Below are positions 1 to 10,329 of a DNA stretch of 45,555 nt, one piece after another. A model generated the notes under the pieces. The model had not been told where the DNA came from and did no database searches. It was given only the letters and a program-made list of their open reading frames with translations. How positions within the stretch are numbered: the first letter of the stretch is position 1; every line of letters starts with the position of its first letter. Position numbers and translations under genes: made by a program. Source of the stretch: Candidatus Omnitrophota bacterium (GTDB lineage Bacteria; Omnitrophota; Gorgyraeia; Tantalellales; Tantalellaceae); contig JAJRVD010000045.1 in NCBI GenBank assembly GCA_024277375.1, positions 1 to 45,555 on the forward strand. Direction: 5' to 3'.

Positions 1-99
1 GCAAAACTCGTTGAGTATTGCTGATTTGCCATCAATACCGGCTTGCCTGTATCTCTCTCGTATCTTGTTTAGATACTCCTTCTTCGATTTCGTACCCAT
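1..99 (-). CDS. Transposase/integrase-core protein, N-terminal fragment (partial at window edge)
   Basis: Reverse strand reads MGTKSKKEYLNKIRERYRQAGIDGKSAILNEFC from an ATG at 97-99 with GGAGG upstream. It resembles the N-terminus of integrase-core transposases (KxEYLxxxRxRYxxAxxxxKxxILxEFC). Confidence 0.6.
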   Translation of the reverse strand, partial: MGTKSKKEYLNKIRERYRQAGIDGKSAILNEFC

Positions 100-206
100 A
101 TTCATCCTCCATTAACGGGTTAGATGAAATATGAGGCAATTCGCTTATGGCATTATAGTTGCATTACTAAAGTAGCATGATAATATTAATCTTTTAGGGG
201 GAGATT

Positions 207-746
207 ATGGGAAAGAATGCGATCATCAATGGTAGTTGCCAAGTAGCACAAAGAAGTGCGCCAACGATAACTGCAGGATACCAGTACGGTCAGGTAGATA
301 GGCTTGCATGTATGGCTGATGGAACGCCAACAGCGGGAACCATAGCCCAAGCCGCAACCACCCTTTTAGGCTCCACAGGTTATGCCAGTAACATATCTGG
401 ATTAACCACAGGCGCTGGTGGTGTGGCACATTGGCGCTACAGGATAGAAAGTCGTGATTGTCAGCGATTTATAGACCAAGCGGCTGTCTATTCTGCCAAG
501 GTTTATCACAATGTTGGCAGCAACATTAACTACACAATAACAATTAACATAGCTTCCGCTCAGGATAACTTTGCTGCCGTTACCGAAAAAGCTAAATTGT
601 CTGACGTATCTGTATCAACTGCCACAGAGACTACGCTAATTTTTTCCGTGGATGATATCGGTTCTTGCGGTAACGGTATCGAGATAGTAGTTGACGCAAC
701 TTGCGGAGCTGTGACGACAAAGGATTTCTATATCACCGAATTTTAG
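207..746 (+). CDS. Phage tail-fibre/structural-like protein, probably truncated by frameshift
   Basis: 179 aa ORF; N-terminus 'KNAIINGSCQVAQRS' and C-terminus 'KDFYITEF' resemble phage tail fibre domains of the 'NLLINGxFxVWQRG ... FxLEAGTVATPFE' type. GGGGAG RBS upstream. Confidence 0.5.
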   Translation: MGKNAIINGSCQVAQRSAPTITAGYQYGQVDRLACMADGTPTAGTIAQAATTLLGSTGYASNISGLTTGAGGVAHWRYRIESRDCQRFIDQAAVYSAKVYHNVGSNINYTITINIASAQDNFAAVTEKAKLSDVSVSTATETTLIFSVDDIGSCGNGIEIVVDATCGAVTTKDFYITEF

Positions 747-774
747 AGGCGCAGGAACGGTTACTAATGCCTCT

Positions 775-1038
775 GTGGCATTGCTAAGTTTGCCATTTGC
801 TCCAAAGAGAGATATGGTGAATGCAACTCTTGGGTGGTCGGGTCTAACGGATTTTCTGATCCATTCTGGTTCAGTTGGCCAACCCACCGACGGTTTAACG
901 GGCTATTTATACCCCAATGAAGGTGCGGTACTAGAGGCAAAAGATTCTGGTGGCGGGCTCTCAGCTGTTATAGCTGGAGGGGCTCTTTTGCGATCTAACA
1001 GTGCCGGTGCATACCTTGATTGTTCTAACGAATTGTAG
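775..1038 (+). pseudogene. Possible frameshifted continuation of the upstream tail-fibre-like gene
   Basis: The +1 frame continues as '..RGAGTVTNASVALLSLPFAPKRD..' directly after the upstream stop, where the family usually has 'xLEAGTVATPF'. Confidence 0.3.
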
Positions 1039-1329
1039 ACCTTTGCCTTCTGTGCAGAGAGTGCGTCACATAGCCTGAGCCGTCCATATGGGAGATTGAG
1101 CTGGGAAGGGAAGAAAAAGTTTGGTTGTGTGGGTTTACCTTGCGCAACCAAGCGTTGCAAAGTATCGCATACCTATGCTTCTCCGGTTGGTGACACCTTC
1201 TTTTAGCTCCCATATCGTTTTCAAACCCGTCCTTGCCACAAACCCATCTTTGCGTTTGCTCTCTTCATACCACCTCCTTGCTGTTTTTTTATACTAACTT
1301 TAGGGGCTTTCTGTAATACTGTTTGTTGT

Positions 1330-2355
1330 ATGAATTCTAAGAATAAAAAGATACTTATAACCGGAGCCGGGGGCTTTATCGGAGAGGCTTTCCTGAAATT
1401 TTTTTCAGGGAAAGGTTTGCATCTTACCGCAGTGGTTCATCATAAAGATGCCATAAACCGGCTGGAGGAAATCGCCGATATGGTTATCCTCGACTCTTTG
1501 GAAGACGAGGCAAAAGTCTGTGAGATTTTCAGAGATCAAGATGTAATCATCCATCTGGCCGCCCGTGTTCACCGGATGAAAGAAAACTTTAAGGGAAGCA
1601 AGATACTATATAAAAGCATTAACAGGGATATGACGGCGAGGGTTGCCAATGCGTGCCTTAAGGAATCTGTCCCAAAACTTGTTTTTGCGAGTTCGGTGGC
1701 TATATTTGGAAATTCAGGAGTAGGCTTTCTGGACGATGCTACCAAACCTAACCCCGCAACGGAATATGGGTTAAGCAAACTTGAAGCGGAAAAAGAGTTG
1801 GAGAAGATTTTTAACGGAAATGCCACTATTGAATGTCTTGTTCTTCGACTTCCGATGGTATATGGTCCCGGGAATAAGGGAAACTTCCTCAGGTTTTTAA
1901 ACATTGCCGCGCGCGGGTATCCACTTCCTTTGGGGCTGGCGAAGGGGAAAAGAAGTATGCTCTACATTGGGAATCTTTGCGATTCCATCCTAAAAATAGT
2001 GATGGATGATAGAAAAGGCAGGGAGACTGTTAAGAACTATTTTTTAAACGATGGGGAAGATTTGACCAGTAGCGAGCTTTATAAAATGGTATCCAGAATA
2101 TACAATGACAAAGAGGCGGTCTTTCCTTTTCCGGAAGTTTTATTAAGATTTGGTGGACAGGTTGGAACCGCATTGGAAAAATTGTTTGGCAGAAAACTGC
2201 CCTTTACCGCTAGTACCGTTTCGTCCCTTTTTGACGAGTGCTATTTTTCTTCAAAGCAGTTTTGTGAATATTATAATTGGCAACAGCCTTACGGAGTGGA
2301 AGAAGCCGTTACCGAAACCGTAAAATGGCATAAATCGCTAGCTAAAGAGGTTTAG
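1330..2355 (+). CDS. NAD-dependent sugar epimerase/dehydratase (extended SDR)
   Basis: N-terminal ITGAGGFIG Rossmann motif, YGLSK (YxxxK) catalytic motif; adjacent to a GT4 phosphosugar transferase as in wbpV-wbpL-type pairs. Confidence 0.88.
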   Translation: MNSKNKKILITGAGGFIGEAFLKFFSGKGLHLTAVVHHKDAINRLEEIADMVILDSLEDEAKVCEIFRDQDVIIHLAARVHRMKENFKGSKILYKSINRDMTARVANACLKESVPKLVFASSVAIFGNSGVGFLDDATKPNPATEYGLSKLEAEKELEKIFNGNATIECLVLRLPMVYGPGNKGNFLRFLNIAARGYPLPLGLAKGKRSMLYIGNLCDSILKIVMDDRKGRETVKNYFLNDGEDLTSSELYKMVSRIYNDKEAVFPFPEVLLRFGGQVGTALEKLFGRKLPFTASTVSSLFDECYFSSKQFCEYYNWQQPYGVEEAVTETVKWHKSLAKEV

Positions 2356-3378
2356 GTGGGTTTTGCGTCTGTTATTTTAACAGGATTTTTTTTTTCGGTT
2401 CTCCTTACATTTTTTGTGCGGAAGTATGCCATATCCCGTTCGATTATGGATCATCCCGACGAAAGAACCTCACATGATATCTCAACACCGAGGGGAGGAG
2501 GAGCCGCCTTTTATATTCTCTGGCTACTTTTTTTCCCGGTAGCTTTGCTAAACGGGTGGCTGAGCTGGCAACTGGCACTTACACTGGTACCCGGCTCCAT
2601 AGCCATTGGCGCAATAGGTATCTTTGACGATCATTATAAGATAAGAACGTCGGTACGGTTTCTAGTTCATATCTCCTCCGCCATTTTTACGGTTTGGGCA
2701 GGCTCCGGTTTCCCCAGTATGCTGATAAACGGTGCCGAGGTTTATCTTGGGGCATTCGGCTTTATTTTTGTGGTTTTATCAATTGCATGGTCGATTAATC
2801 TTTTTAACTTCTTGGATGGTATAGATACCTATGCATCTATGGAGGGAATAATGGTTCTTACTTCCGGAGGCTTTTTTTTTCTGCTTGCCGGCGGTTACGA
2901 TGAGGCGTTGCTTATCTTTTTTATTGTGGCATCAGTAACTGGTTTCCTTGTTTGGAATATCCCACCAGCAAAGATATTTATGGGCGATTGCGGATCTGGT
3001 TTTCTAGGTTTTATAATTGCCGTATTTGCCTACCTTGGTGAGATCAAGTATGGCATTCCGGTGGTGCTCTGGATTATCACCTACTCAGTTTTCTGGTTTG
3101 ATGCCTTGGTAACTCTGATTAGAAGATTTAGGGTGGGTGAAGAGTGGTATCGCCCGCATAAGAAACACGCGTATCAGCGCCTTTATCAGTCCGGTTGGGG
3201 ACATGGGAGAATATCCTTCTTCGCCTCTTTGCTAAACTTGGTGTTAATATGCCTTGCGGTTATCGGTTACTACTGGCCTACTCTTCAGGCATTGCTCCTG
3301 GTAGTATCTATCGGGTTAATGGCTACAGTTTATATGGCTATTGAGAGGAAAAACCCGATGTACGGGAAGATGGTGTAG
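2356..3378 (+). CDS. Undecaprenyl-phosphate sugar-1-phosphate transferase, GT4/WecA-WbpL family
   Basis: Multi-TM protein with DHPDERTSHxxxTPRGGG, NLFNFLDGIDxYA, FMGDCGSGFLGF and HKKHAYQR motifs typical of WecA/MraY superfamily; GTG start abutting the upstream stop. Confidence 0.92.
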   Translation: MGFASVILTGFFFSVLLTFFVRKYAISRSIMDHPDERTSHDISTPRGGGAAFYILWLLFFPVALLNGWLSWQLALTLVPGSIAIGAIGIFDDHYKIRTSVRFLVHISSAIFTVWAGSGFPSMLINGAEVYLGAFGFIFVVLSIAWSINLFNFLDGIDTYASMEGIMVLTSGGFFFLLAGGYDEALLIFFIVASVTGFLVWNIPPAKIFMGDCGSGFLGFIIAVFAYLGEIKYGIPVVLWIITYSVFWFDALVTLIRRFRVGEEWYRPHKKHAYQRLYQSGWGHGRISFFASLLNLVLICLAVIGYYWPTLQALLLVVSIGLMATVYMAIERKNPMYGKMV

Positions 3379-3382
3379 GGCG

Positions 3383-4354
3383 ATGATTTTCATTGCGGGC
3401 GGTGCGGGGTACATTGGTTCCCACACAAATAAGATGTTAAGTCGCGAGGGCTATGAGACATGTGTTTTCGATAACCTCGTTTCTGGACACAAAGATTTTG
3501 TTAAGTGGGGGAAGTTTTTCGAAGGTGATCTTGCGGATAAAAAAAGTCTGCGGGACTGTTTCAAACAGAATCGAATAGAGGCCGTGATGCACTTCAGCGC
3601 ATTTGCTTACGTTGGGGAGTCGGTTCTAAATCCAGCGAAATACTATATTAATAATGTCGCAAATACGCTTAATCTTCTTGAGGTAATGGTCGAGTTTGGT
3701 GTGAAGATGTTTGTGTTTTCGTCAACCTGCGCTACTTACGGTCTACCACAGACTGAATTTATTACGGAAGAGCATCAGCAAAACCCTATCAGTCCGTATG
3801 GTAAAAGCAAGCTCATGGTTGAGAATATCCTGAAGGACTTCAATAGGGCGTATGGGATAGAGTACGTTAACCTTAGGTACTTCAATGCCGCAGGTGCTGA
3901 CCCGGAAGGAGAGCTGGGGGAAAGGCATAACCCTGAGACCCACCTTATACCGCTCACCATCTTGGCGGCACTCGGGCGACGGGACAGTATACAGGTTTTT
4001 GGTACAGATTACCCAACAAAAGACGGCACATGCGTGCGTGATTACATTCATGTGGCAGACCTCGCCGATGCACATATTTTGGCTCTTGAACAGCTGATGG
4101 AGAACAAAGGAAGTGGTTCCTTTAACCTTTCTAACGCAAGAGGTCATTCCATCAGAGAGATAATCGAACAGGTCAAGGCTGTTTCCAAAAACGACTTCAA
4201 GGTGGTAGATAAGGCAAGGCGGGCAGGCGACCCCCCCATACTGGTGGGGGATGCCACCAAAGCAAAATCTGTGCTTGGCTGGAACCCAAAGTTTGACGAT
4301 ATCTCCGCCATAGTGAAGACAGCATGGAATTGGCATACAAAAGACTCTTGCTGA
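3383..4354 (+). CDS. galE: UDP-glucose 4-epimerase
   Basis: IFIAGGAGYIGSH, FSSTCATYG, YGKSK, NLRYFNAAGADPEGELGERHNPETHLIP are canonical GalE motifs. Start trimmed from the track to ATG at 3383. Confidence 0.93.
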   Translation: MIFIAGGAGYIGSHTNKMLSREGYETCVFDNLVSGHKDFVKWGKFFEGDLADKKSLRDCFKQNRIEAVMHFSAFAYVGESVLNPAKYYINNVANTLNLLEVMVEFGVKMFVFSSTCATYGLPQTEFITEEHQQNPISPYGKSKLMVENILKDFNRAYGIEYVNLRYFNAAGADPEGELGERHNPETHLIPLTILAALGRRDSIQVFGTDYPTKDGTCVRDYIHVADLADAHILALEQLMENKGSGSFNLSNARGHSIREIIEQVKAVSKNDFKVVDKARRAGDPPILVGDATKAKSVLGWNPKFDDISAIVKTAWNWHTKDSC

Positions 4355-4645
4355 CTTTTGGTACGGAGCATACGCGTCAATGGCGGAGCAAAAATGTGCC
4401 TACGCACGGTTTAACTGGAACATATAGCGTTGTGGATAGCGCAGTGTTTATTCGCCCTTCACCTTAGCCATATCAGGCGTTTTCTGGTTCTGGTTTAAGC
4501 TCTATTTAAACCCGTTTTCTAGTAGATTTATAGTGTGAGATATTAATTAAAGGTGTTTCTTGTCTTTGCATAAAAGTAGGATTCATTCATGAGAGCCTCC
4601 GTTTATTGTGTGGATATGTTAAGAAAGTAGATATAGAATGCTACC

Positions 4646-6106
4646 ATGTGGGACGGGTTTTTTGTAAAAATTATTAAAGAGAAAGGGAGGATTTTACTAC
4701 TCTCTGATTTGATAATTATCTTTATCGTCTTTATTGTTTCTTACTACGTTCGTGCAGTTTTGGGTGGCTACATTGAAGGTTTGGTCCCGATAAGTGATTT
4801 GGGGCAGTATGCAAGGGGTGGGTTTGTTTTCAGTATAATTTGGGTATTTCTTATCTGGAATGATGGTGGCTACCAATCAGGGGTCTGGGGGTTGAATATT
4901 GGTGCTTTTCGTTTAAGGGGTGTTGCATCTTCTGGGGCATACGCACTTGCCATATTAATGATTATTTCTTTCCTTTATCGAGGGATGCTTCTTTCTCGCC
5001 TAGTTTATCTGTTTGGTTTTTTGTTTTCCATGGGTCTATTGCTACTCTCAAGGTATTTATTTAAAAACCTCGAACGAAGCTTAGCCAAACGCGATATCAA
5101 GGTACACGGTATTGTTGTTGTTGGCATGAATGATGAAGTTCGGAAGTTTTTGAAGCTATGCTCTGCTAACATTATTGCGGGTAAGTTTCTTGGGAAGTTG
5201 TCGTGGCATAAGGATAGTTCCTCGACCAGTGATTTAATTCCAGAGTTGGGTCCTGTCGATGCGGTAGAGGTATTACACGAAAAGCATAATTTTGATATGG
5301 TTGTTGTTCCACCTCAGGATAAGTCCGACTTAAAAAGCAATGAGTACGATGAGAAGATTATTAATCTGGTCAATTTTTGCGATGAGAAAGGCATAGTTCT
5401 TTACATGCTTCCCGGTTCTTATGATGTCGCTGTGTCCAAGCATGAGGTAGGTAGCTTTTCCGGAATTCCTCTCATAAGGCTAAGGGATACTTCTTTGCAC
5501 CCTGTTTATGCAGTTTTTAAATCTCTAATAGAATGCGTAGTAGCCATCTTGGTGTTAGTCATTGGAGCTCCAATATGGTTTATCTTGGCAATACGGATTA
5601 AGCTGGATAGCAAAGGAGTAATTTTTTTCAAACAGGTTCGTGCTGGAGTGCATGGGAAGCCGTTCACCATGTATAAGTTTAGAACGATGAAAGATAATGC
5701 AGAGGCATCTCTTCCAAATCTGATTAGCATGGACAAACTGGATGAACCAGTTTTTAAAATAAAGAATGACCCGCGCGTTACCGGGTTCGGTAAGTTTTTG
5801 AGACGAACAGGTCTGGATGAAATTCCACAACTGCTTAACGTTATTAAAGGAGAAATGAGCATTGTTGGTCCAAGACCTGAAGAAGTGAAAATAGTTTCTA
5901 AGTACAATCCTTATCAGAGGAGGAGGCTTAAGGCTAAGCCAGGCATTACAGGTTTTCAGCAGATAATGAATCGAGGGGAGCCAGATCTATCAGAGAGAAT
6001 AAAACATGATTTGAATTACCTGAAACATCAGGGACCTATATTGGATTTATATATAATTTTTAAGACTATTGGTGTAATGTTCAAGGGCAAGGGCGTTACA
6101 CACTAA
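4646..6106 (+). CDS. Polyprenyl glycosylphosphotransferase (WbaP/WcaJ-type initiating sugar transferase)
   Basis: N-terminal TM helices, then VIFFKQVRAG..FTMYKFRTM..FLRRTGLDEIPQLLNVIKGEMSIVGPRPE bacterial sugar transferase motif. Confidence 0.92.
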   Translation: MWDGFFVKIIKEKGRILLLSDLIIIFIVFIVSYYVRAVLGGYIEGLVPISDLGQYARGGFVFSIIWVFLIWNDGGYQSGVWGLNIGAFRLRGVASSGAYALAILMIISFLYRGMLLSRLVYLFGFLFSMGLLLLSRYLFKNLERSLAKRDIKVHGIVVVGMNDEVRKFLKLCSANIIAGKFLGKLSWHKDSSSTSDLIPELGPVDAVEVLHEKHNFDMVVVPPQDKSDLKSNEYDEKIINLVNFCDEKGIVLYMLPGSYDVAVSKHEVGSFSGIPLIRLRDTSLHPVYAVFKSLIECVVAILVLVIGAPIWFILAIRIKLDSKGVIFFKQVRAGVHGKPFTMYKFRTMKDNAEASLPNLISMDKLDEPVFKIKNDPRVTGFGKFLRRTGLDEIPQLLNVIKGEMSIVGPRPEEVKIVSKYNPYQRRRLKAKPGITGFQQIMNRGEPDLSERIKHDLNYLKHQGPILDLYIIFKTIGVMFKGKGVTH

Positions 6107-6336
6107 ATTTATAGAAGCTTTTAATATAATAGAATGGATAAATCTAACACTGCGACGAAGCATCATAACAGCCTTGGGGATTTCTCTTACCCACCAGTCG
6201 TATGCGCGCAAGAACTTATCTTTCTTGGTGCTACAGTTTGCATGGCTGTAGTGATGGTTTTGGGTCAAAGGTTTTTATGGAAGAGGGAATTGACTTGTCG
6301 ATGCTATAGGGTCAACGTTTTTGAAGGTGATATTGA

Positions 6337-7485
6337 GTGCGCGAAGTAATACCTCTTTCTATTCCGGTAATCTCAGGTAATGAATGGGCATACGTCAAGG
6401 AATGTCTTGATAGCGGTTGGGTTTCTTTCGGCTCCTATGTGGATAGATTCGAAGATGATTTCAAGAAGTATGTAGGTTCAAAGTATGCGGTTGCTCTTGT
6501 TAATGGAACTTCAGCACTTCACTTGAGCCTCATCACACTTGGTGCTGAACCTGAAGATGAAGTCTTGGTGCCAAGTCTTACATTCATCGCTACAGTTAAT
6601 GTTGTGAGGTATTGCTCGGCAAGCCCAGTTTTTATTGATTGCGACTCAGACACTCTTTGCATTAACCCTAAAAGGGTTGAGGAGTTTCTTGAAAAGGAAA
6701 CGGAGTTGAAGAGTGACGGCTATTCCTACAACAAGAAAACAGGCAAGCGTATAAAAGTGCTTATAGTTGTGCATATGTATGGTCATCCTGCGGATATGGA
6801 TTCTTTGGTGAGGATATCTAAAAAATATAATATCTCACTTGTTGAGGATGCGACGGAAAGCCTTGGATCGGAGTATAGAGGGAAAAAAACAGGCTGTTTT
6901 GGCGATGTTGCCTGTTTTTCCTTTAATGCTAATAAGATAATTACGACAGGCGGCGGCGGGATGCTTGTTACTGACAATGAGGCGATAGCTAAAAGGGTTA
7001 AGTATCTATCACAGCAAGCAAAAAGTGATAGCATCGAATATACACATGACGATATCGGATACAATTACAGGCTTACGAACATTCAGTCTGCCATAGGAGT
7101 TGCCCAGTTAGAGAAGATTGAAGAGTTTGTTTCTATAAAACGGAAAAACTTTGAAGCGTACAAAGAACTGTTGGATGACTTGCCGAATGTAAAGCTGTTG
7201 TCCGAGATGGAATGGGCAAAGAGCAATTACTGGCTCTACACGCTAAAGGTTTCTGCTGAAAAAAGGGAGCCTCTGATGGCATATTTAAATTCATCCGGCA
7301 TTCAGGTTAGGCCTGTTTGGAAGCCGATACACACACACCAAATGTATCAGGGATTTCAAAAGGGGCCTCTTAAAAACTCAATGAACGCATATGAAACAGG
7401 TATTAATATTCCATGTAGTACTAATCTCAAGGGTGATGAGGTTAAAGCTGTTGCAGGGAAAATTCGAGAATTTTTAAAGAAGTGA
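6337..7485 (+). CDS. legC: PLP-dependent sugar aminotransferase (DegT/DnrJ/EryC1), LegC-like
   Basis: [66 protein letters not shown] (PLP Lys region); positioned in a leg operon. Confidence 0.85.
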   Translation: MREVIPLSIPVISGNEWAYVKECLDSGWVSFGSYVDRFEDDFKKYVGSKYAVALVNGTSALHLSLITLGAEPEDEVLVPSLTFIATVNVVRYCSASPVFIDCDSDTLCINPKRVEEFLEKETELKSDGYSYNKKTGKRIKVLIVVHMYGHPADMDSLVRISKKYNISLVEDATESLGSEYRGKKTGCFGDVACFSFNANKIITTGGGGMLVTDNEAIAKRVKYLSQQAKSDSIEYTHDDIGYNYRLTNIQSAIGVAQLEKIEEFVSIKRKNFEAYKELLDDLPNVKLLSEMEWAKSNYWLYTLKVSAEKREPLMAYLNSSGIQVRPVWKPIHTHQMYQGFQKGPLKNSMNAYETGINIPCSTNLKGDEVKAVAGKIREFLKK

Positions 7486-8108
7486 AAAAAGGATTAATGA
7501 TTGGCGGTGGCGGTCATGCCAGGGTTTTACTTGATATGCTCAAAAACTTTACCGATTACCGGATGGAAGGAATTCTTGACCCTAATATTGATAAGGGGAG
7601 CATGGTTGATTCCATTCCAATTCTTGGGGGCGACGACCTACTTGAGAGCTTTCTGGTGGAAGATATAAAAGCCGTTTTTATAGGTATTGGGAGTACAGGA
7701 GAGAATAGCCTAAGAACCAGACTGTATGATGAGGTTGCAGGAATGGGGTTTGATATACCATTCCTTATTCATTCAGATGCGATCGTTTCTTCTGGAGCGG
7801 TGCTTTCGAAAGGGGTGCAGGTGATGGCCGCGGCAGTAGTCCATGTTGGGGCCGAACTTGAAGAAAATTGCGTCATCAACACTGGCACCGTTGTTGAGCA
7901 TGATTGTGCTATTGGTAAACACTCATTTGTGGCTAGCGGGGCAATCTTATCTGGAGGGTGCGAGATAGGTAATGGCGTATTTATTGGAGCTGGGGCCACT
8001 GTTATTCAGGGAGTTAAGATTGGCAATGGTGCGGTGGTGGGTGCAGGAGCAGTTGTTCTAAAAGATGTTGCGGATAATGTTACTGTTGTCGGGGTTCCGG
8101 CAAAATGA
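7482..8108 (+). CDS. Sialic-acid-type O/N-acetyltransferase (NeuD/PglD-like, left-handed beta-helix)
   Basis: [14 protein letters not shown]-terminus and hexapeptide repeats ([33 protein letters not shown] end); 4-nt overlaps with both neighbours. Confidence 0.85.
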   Translation: MKKGLMIGGGGHARVLLDMLKNFTDYRMEGILDPNIDKGSMVDSIPILGGDDLLESFLVEDIKAVFIGIGSTGENSLRTRLYDEVAGMGFDIPFLIHSDAIVSSGAVLSKGVQVMAAAVVHVGAELEENCVINTGTVVEHDCAIGKHSFVASGAILSGGCEIGNGVFIGAGATVIQGVKIGNGAVVGAGAVVLKDVADNVTVVGVPAK

Positions 8109-9154
8109 AACCGTTTATTATTGCGGAAGCAGGCATAAACCACAATGGTGATATTAATACTGCATATAAGCTTATTGATGTGGCTATTGATGCTGGAGCT
8201 GATTCCGTAAAGTTTCAGACTTTGAATACTGAAAAGCTTGTAAGTCGTTATGCACCAAAAGCGGAATATCAAGATAAAAATATCGGTGTCAACGATAGCC
8301 AGTTTGTGATGCTCAAAAAACTAGAGCTTTCTTGTTCTGAGTTTGAAAAACTTAAAGAATATTGCGATACAAAAGGTATACTTTTTCTTTCTACGCCGTT
8401 CGATGAAGAAAGCTCGGATTTTCTTGAATCTATCGGGATGAAAGTTTTTAAAATTCCGTCTGGAGAGGTTGCAAACAAACCTTTGATAGAGCATATCGCA
8501 AAAAAGGGGAAACCGATAATCCTCTCAACCGGGATGTCGTTTCTTGCCGAGGTAGAAGAAGCTATAGGGTGGATAAATGAATGCTGTGTTTCCGTAAGAA
8601 GCAAAGAGAAACTAGGGGACTACCGGTTTAGTGTTCCGTTAACTATTCTTCACTGTGTTTCAAACTATCCAACACCGCCGGAAGATGTTAACCTGCTCGC
8701 CATGAAAACCATGGAGGCCGCTTTTGGGCTTCCGGTTGGTTATTCCGACCATACTGCTGGGATAGAGATATCTGTTGGTGCAGTGGCTTTGGGAGCCATT
8801 GTCATAGAAAAGCATTTTACGCTCGATAAAAATATGGATGGCCCAGACCATAGTGCCAGTCTTGACCCTGCCGAATTAAAGGCTATGGTAAGTGCTATTA
8901 GGAATATGGAAAAGGCTTTGGGAGATGGTCTAAAGCAACCGGCTCCAAGCGAATTCAACGTTAGGGATGTCGCAAGAAAGAGCCTCGTCGCGGCGAGAGC
9001 AATAAAGGCTGGGGAAAAAATTAAAGAAGAGGATATAGTCATAAAAAGACCTGGCACCGGAATCCTTCCAAAACTCAGGGGGTCGGTAATTGGCACAAAA
9101 GCAACCCGTGATATAAGGGTAGATTCGGTGATTGTTCCGGAAGATTTTGAGTGA
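8105..9154 (+). CDS. legI: N-acetylneuraminate/legionaminate synthase with SAF domain
   Basis: [60 protein letters not shown]-terminal SAF-like segment ([22 protein letters not shown]). Confidence 0.9.
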   Translation: MKPFIIAEAGINHNGDINTAYKLIDVAIDAGADSVKFQTLNTEKLVSRYAPKAEYQDKNIGVNDSQFVMLKKLELSCSEFEKLKEYCDTKGILFLSTPFDEESSDFLESIGMKVFKIPSGEVANKPLIEHIAKKGKPIILSTGMSFLAEVEEAIGWINECCVSVRSKEKLGDYRFSVPLTILHCVSNYPTPPEDVNLLAMKTMEAAFGLPVGYSDHTAGIEISVGAVALGAIVIEKHFTLDKNMDGPDHSASLDPAELKAMVSAIRNMEKALGDGLKQPAPSEFNVRDVARKSLVAARAIKAGEKIKEEDIVIKRPGTGILPKLRGSVIGTKATRDIRVDSVIVPEDFE

Positions 9155-10329
9155 TGCGCAAAATTGCAGTCGTAACAGGTTCTAGGGCTGAATACGGACA
9201 TCTCTATAGTGTGATAAAAGGCATTCATGAAGCTAAAGAACTCGAGCTTCAGCTTATAGTAACGGGAACGCACCTCTCTGAACGGTACGGTATGACAGTG
9301 CAGGAGATTATTGATGATGGTTTTCCGATTACAAAAAAAGTTAAAATACTCACCTCTTCCGATACAGGAGTGGGAGTGGCACAGGCGATGGGCAATGGGA
9401 TGATTGGCCTTTCTTTGGCGTATGAAAAATTAAATCCCGATATTCTTCTGGTACTTGGGGATAGGTTTGAGATATTTGCCGCCGTGGCAGCCGCATTGCC
9501 TTTGAATATACCTGTAGCGCATCTGCATGGAGGCGAGCTAACGCTTGGTGCTATTGACGAAATGTTTCGCCATGCGATTACGAAGATGAGTCACATCCAT
9601 TTTACTTCTGCAAAAGAGTACGCGCAACGACTTAGAAACATGGGGGAAAATCCTTCAAATATCTTTAATTTTGGCGCGCCGGGCCTTGATAGGATAATTA
9701 GTCTGGAACTTATGGATAAAAATAGACTCGCTGGGGATTTGAAAATACCTTCTGATAAGAACTGGGGGTTAGTAACGTTTCACCCTGTTACTGCTGAAGA
9801 AGCTGATGATGCTGAAAAAATGGAGAACCTGCTTGGTGCGCTTTGTAAATTTAAGGATATACACTGGGTGATTACCAAGCCTAATGCTGATGCTGGAAAT
9901 AGTAGGATACTGGAAAAAATCGACGGGTATGTAGCTAAGAGCGAGGGTAAAATCTCAGCGTTTACATCACTTGGTAGTTTGAGGTATTTATCAATGATGG
10001 GTCGTTGTAAAGTGGTTGTGGGTAATTCCTCGTCTGGGATTATAGAATCGGCATCATTTGGAGTTCCGGTTGTGAATATCGGCGATAGGCAAAAAGGTAG
10101 GGTAAGGCCCGAAAATGTTATTGATGTATCAGGTTATAATGGCAACGATATTGCTGATGCCATTAGAAGGGCGTTATCCAGTGAGTTTATTAAAAGAGCG
10201 GGAAGGGCCCAAAATCCTTATGGGGATGGCTGTTCAGGGGCAAAAATTGTAGAAAAGCTTAAAATGATTTCCTTGGAAGGGATTTTTAAAAAAGAGTTTT
10301 TTAATATGAAAATCGGCGGTGAAATTTAA
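9151..10329 (+). CDS. legG: UDP-N-acetylglucosamine 2-epimerase (hydrolysing), NeuC/LegG-like
   Basis: VTGSRAEYGHLYSVI, GDRFEIFAAVAAALPLNIPVAHLHGGELTLGAIDEMFRHAITKMSHIHFTS, VGNSSSGIIESASFGVPVVNIGDRQKGR. Confidence 0.9.
   Translation: MMRKIAVVTGSRAEYGHLYSVIKGIHEAKELELQLIVTGTHLSERYGMTVQEIIDDGFPITKKVKILTSSDTGVGVAQAMGNGMIGLSLAYEKLNPDILLVLGDRFEIFAAVAAALPLNIPVAHLHGGELTLGAIDEMFRHAITKMSHIHFTSAKEYAQRLRNMGENPSNIFNFGAPGLDRIISLELMDKNRLAGDLKIPSDKNWGLVTFHPVTAEEADDAEKMENLLGALCKFKDIHWVITKPNADAGNSRILEKIDGYVAKSEGKISAFTSLGSLRYLSMMGRCKVVVGNSSSGIIESASFGVPVVNIGDRQKGRVRPENVIDVSGYNGNDIADAIRRALSSEFIKRAGRAQNPYGDGCSGAKIVEKLKMISLEGIFKKEFFNMKIGGEI

Noticed and set aside
226-429. Antisense ORF in the track (67 aa, minus)
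   Set aside because: Opposite a better supported ORF, no recognisable motif; like most of the small antisense ORFs listed across the window.
3743-4336. 197-aa minus-strand ORF opposite galE
   Set aside because: Antisense to a canonical GalE; Cys/His-rich composition reflects the complementary strand, not a real protein.
4355-4645. Long gap between galE and the sugar transferase, possible decayed gene
   Set aside because: No frame gave recognisable protein family sequence; probably leader/regulatory DNA but unsupported.
6134-6349. 71-aa plus-strand ORF between the sugar transferase and legC
   Set aside because: No motif, no clear RBS, overlaps the legC start; treated as non-coding.
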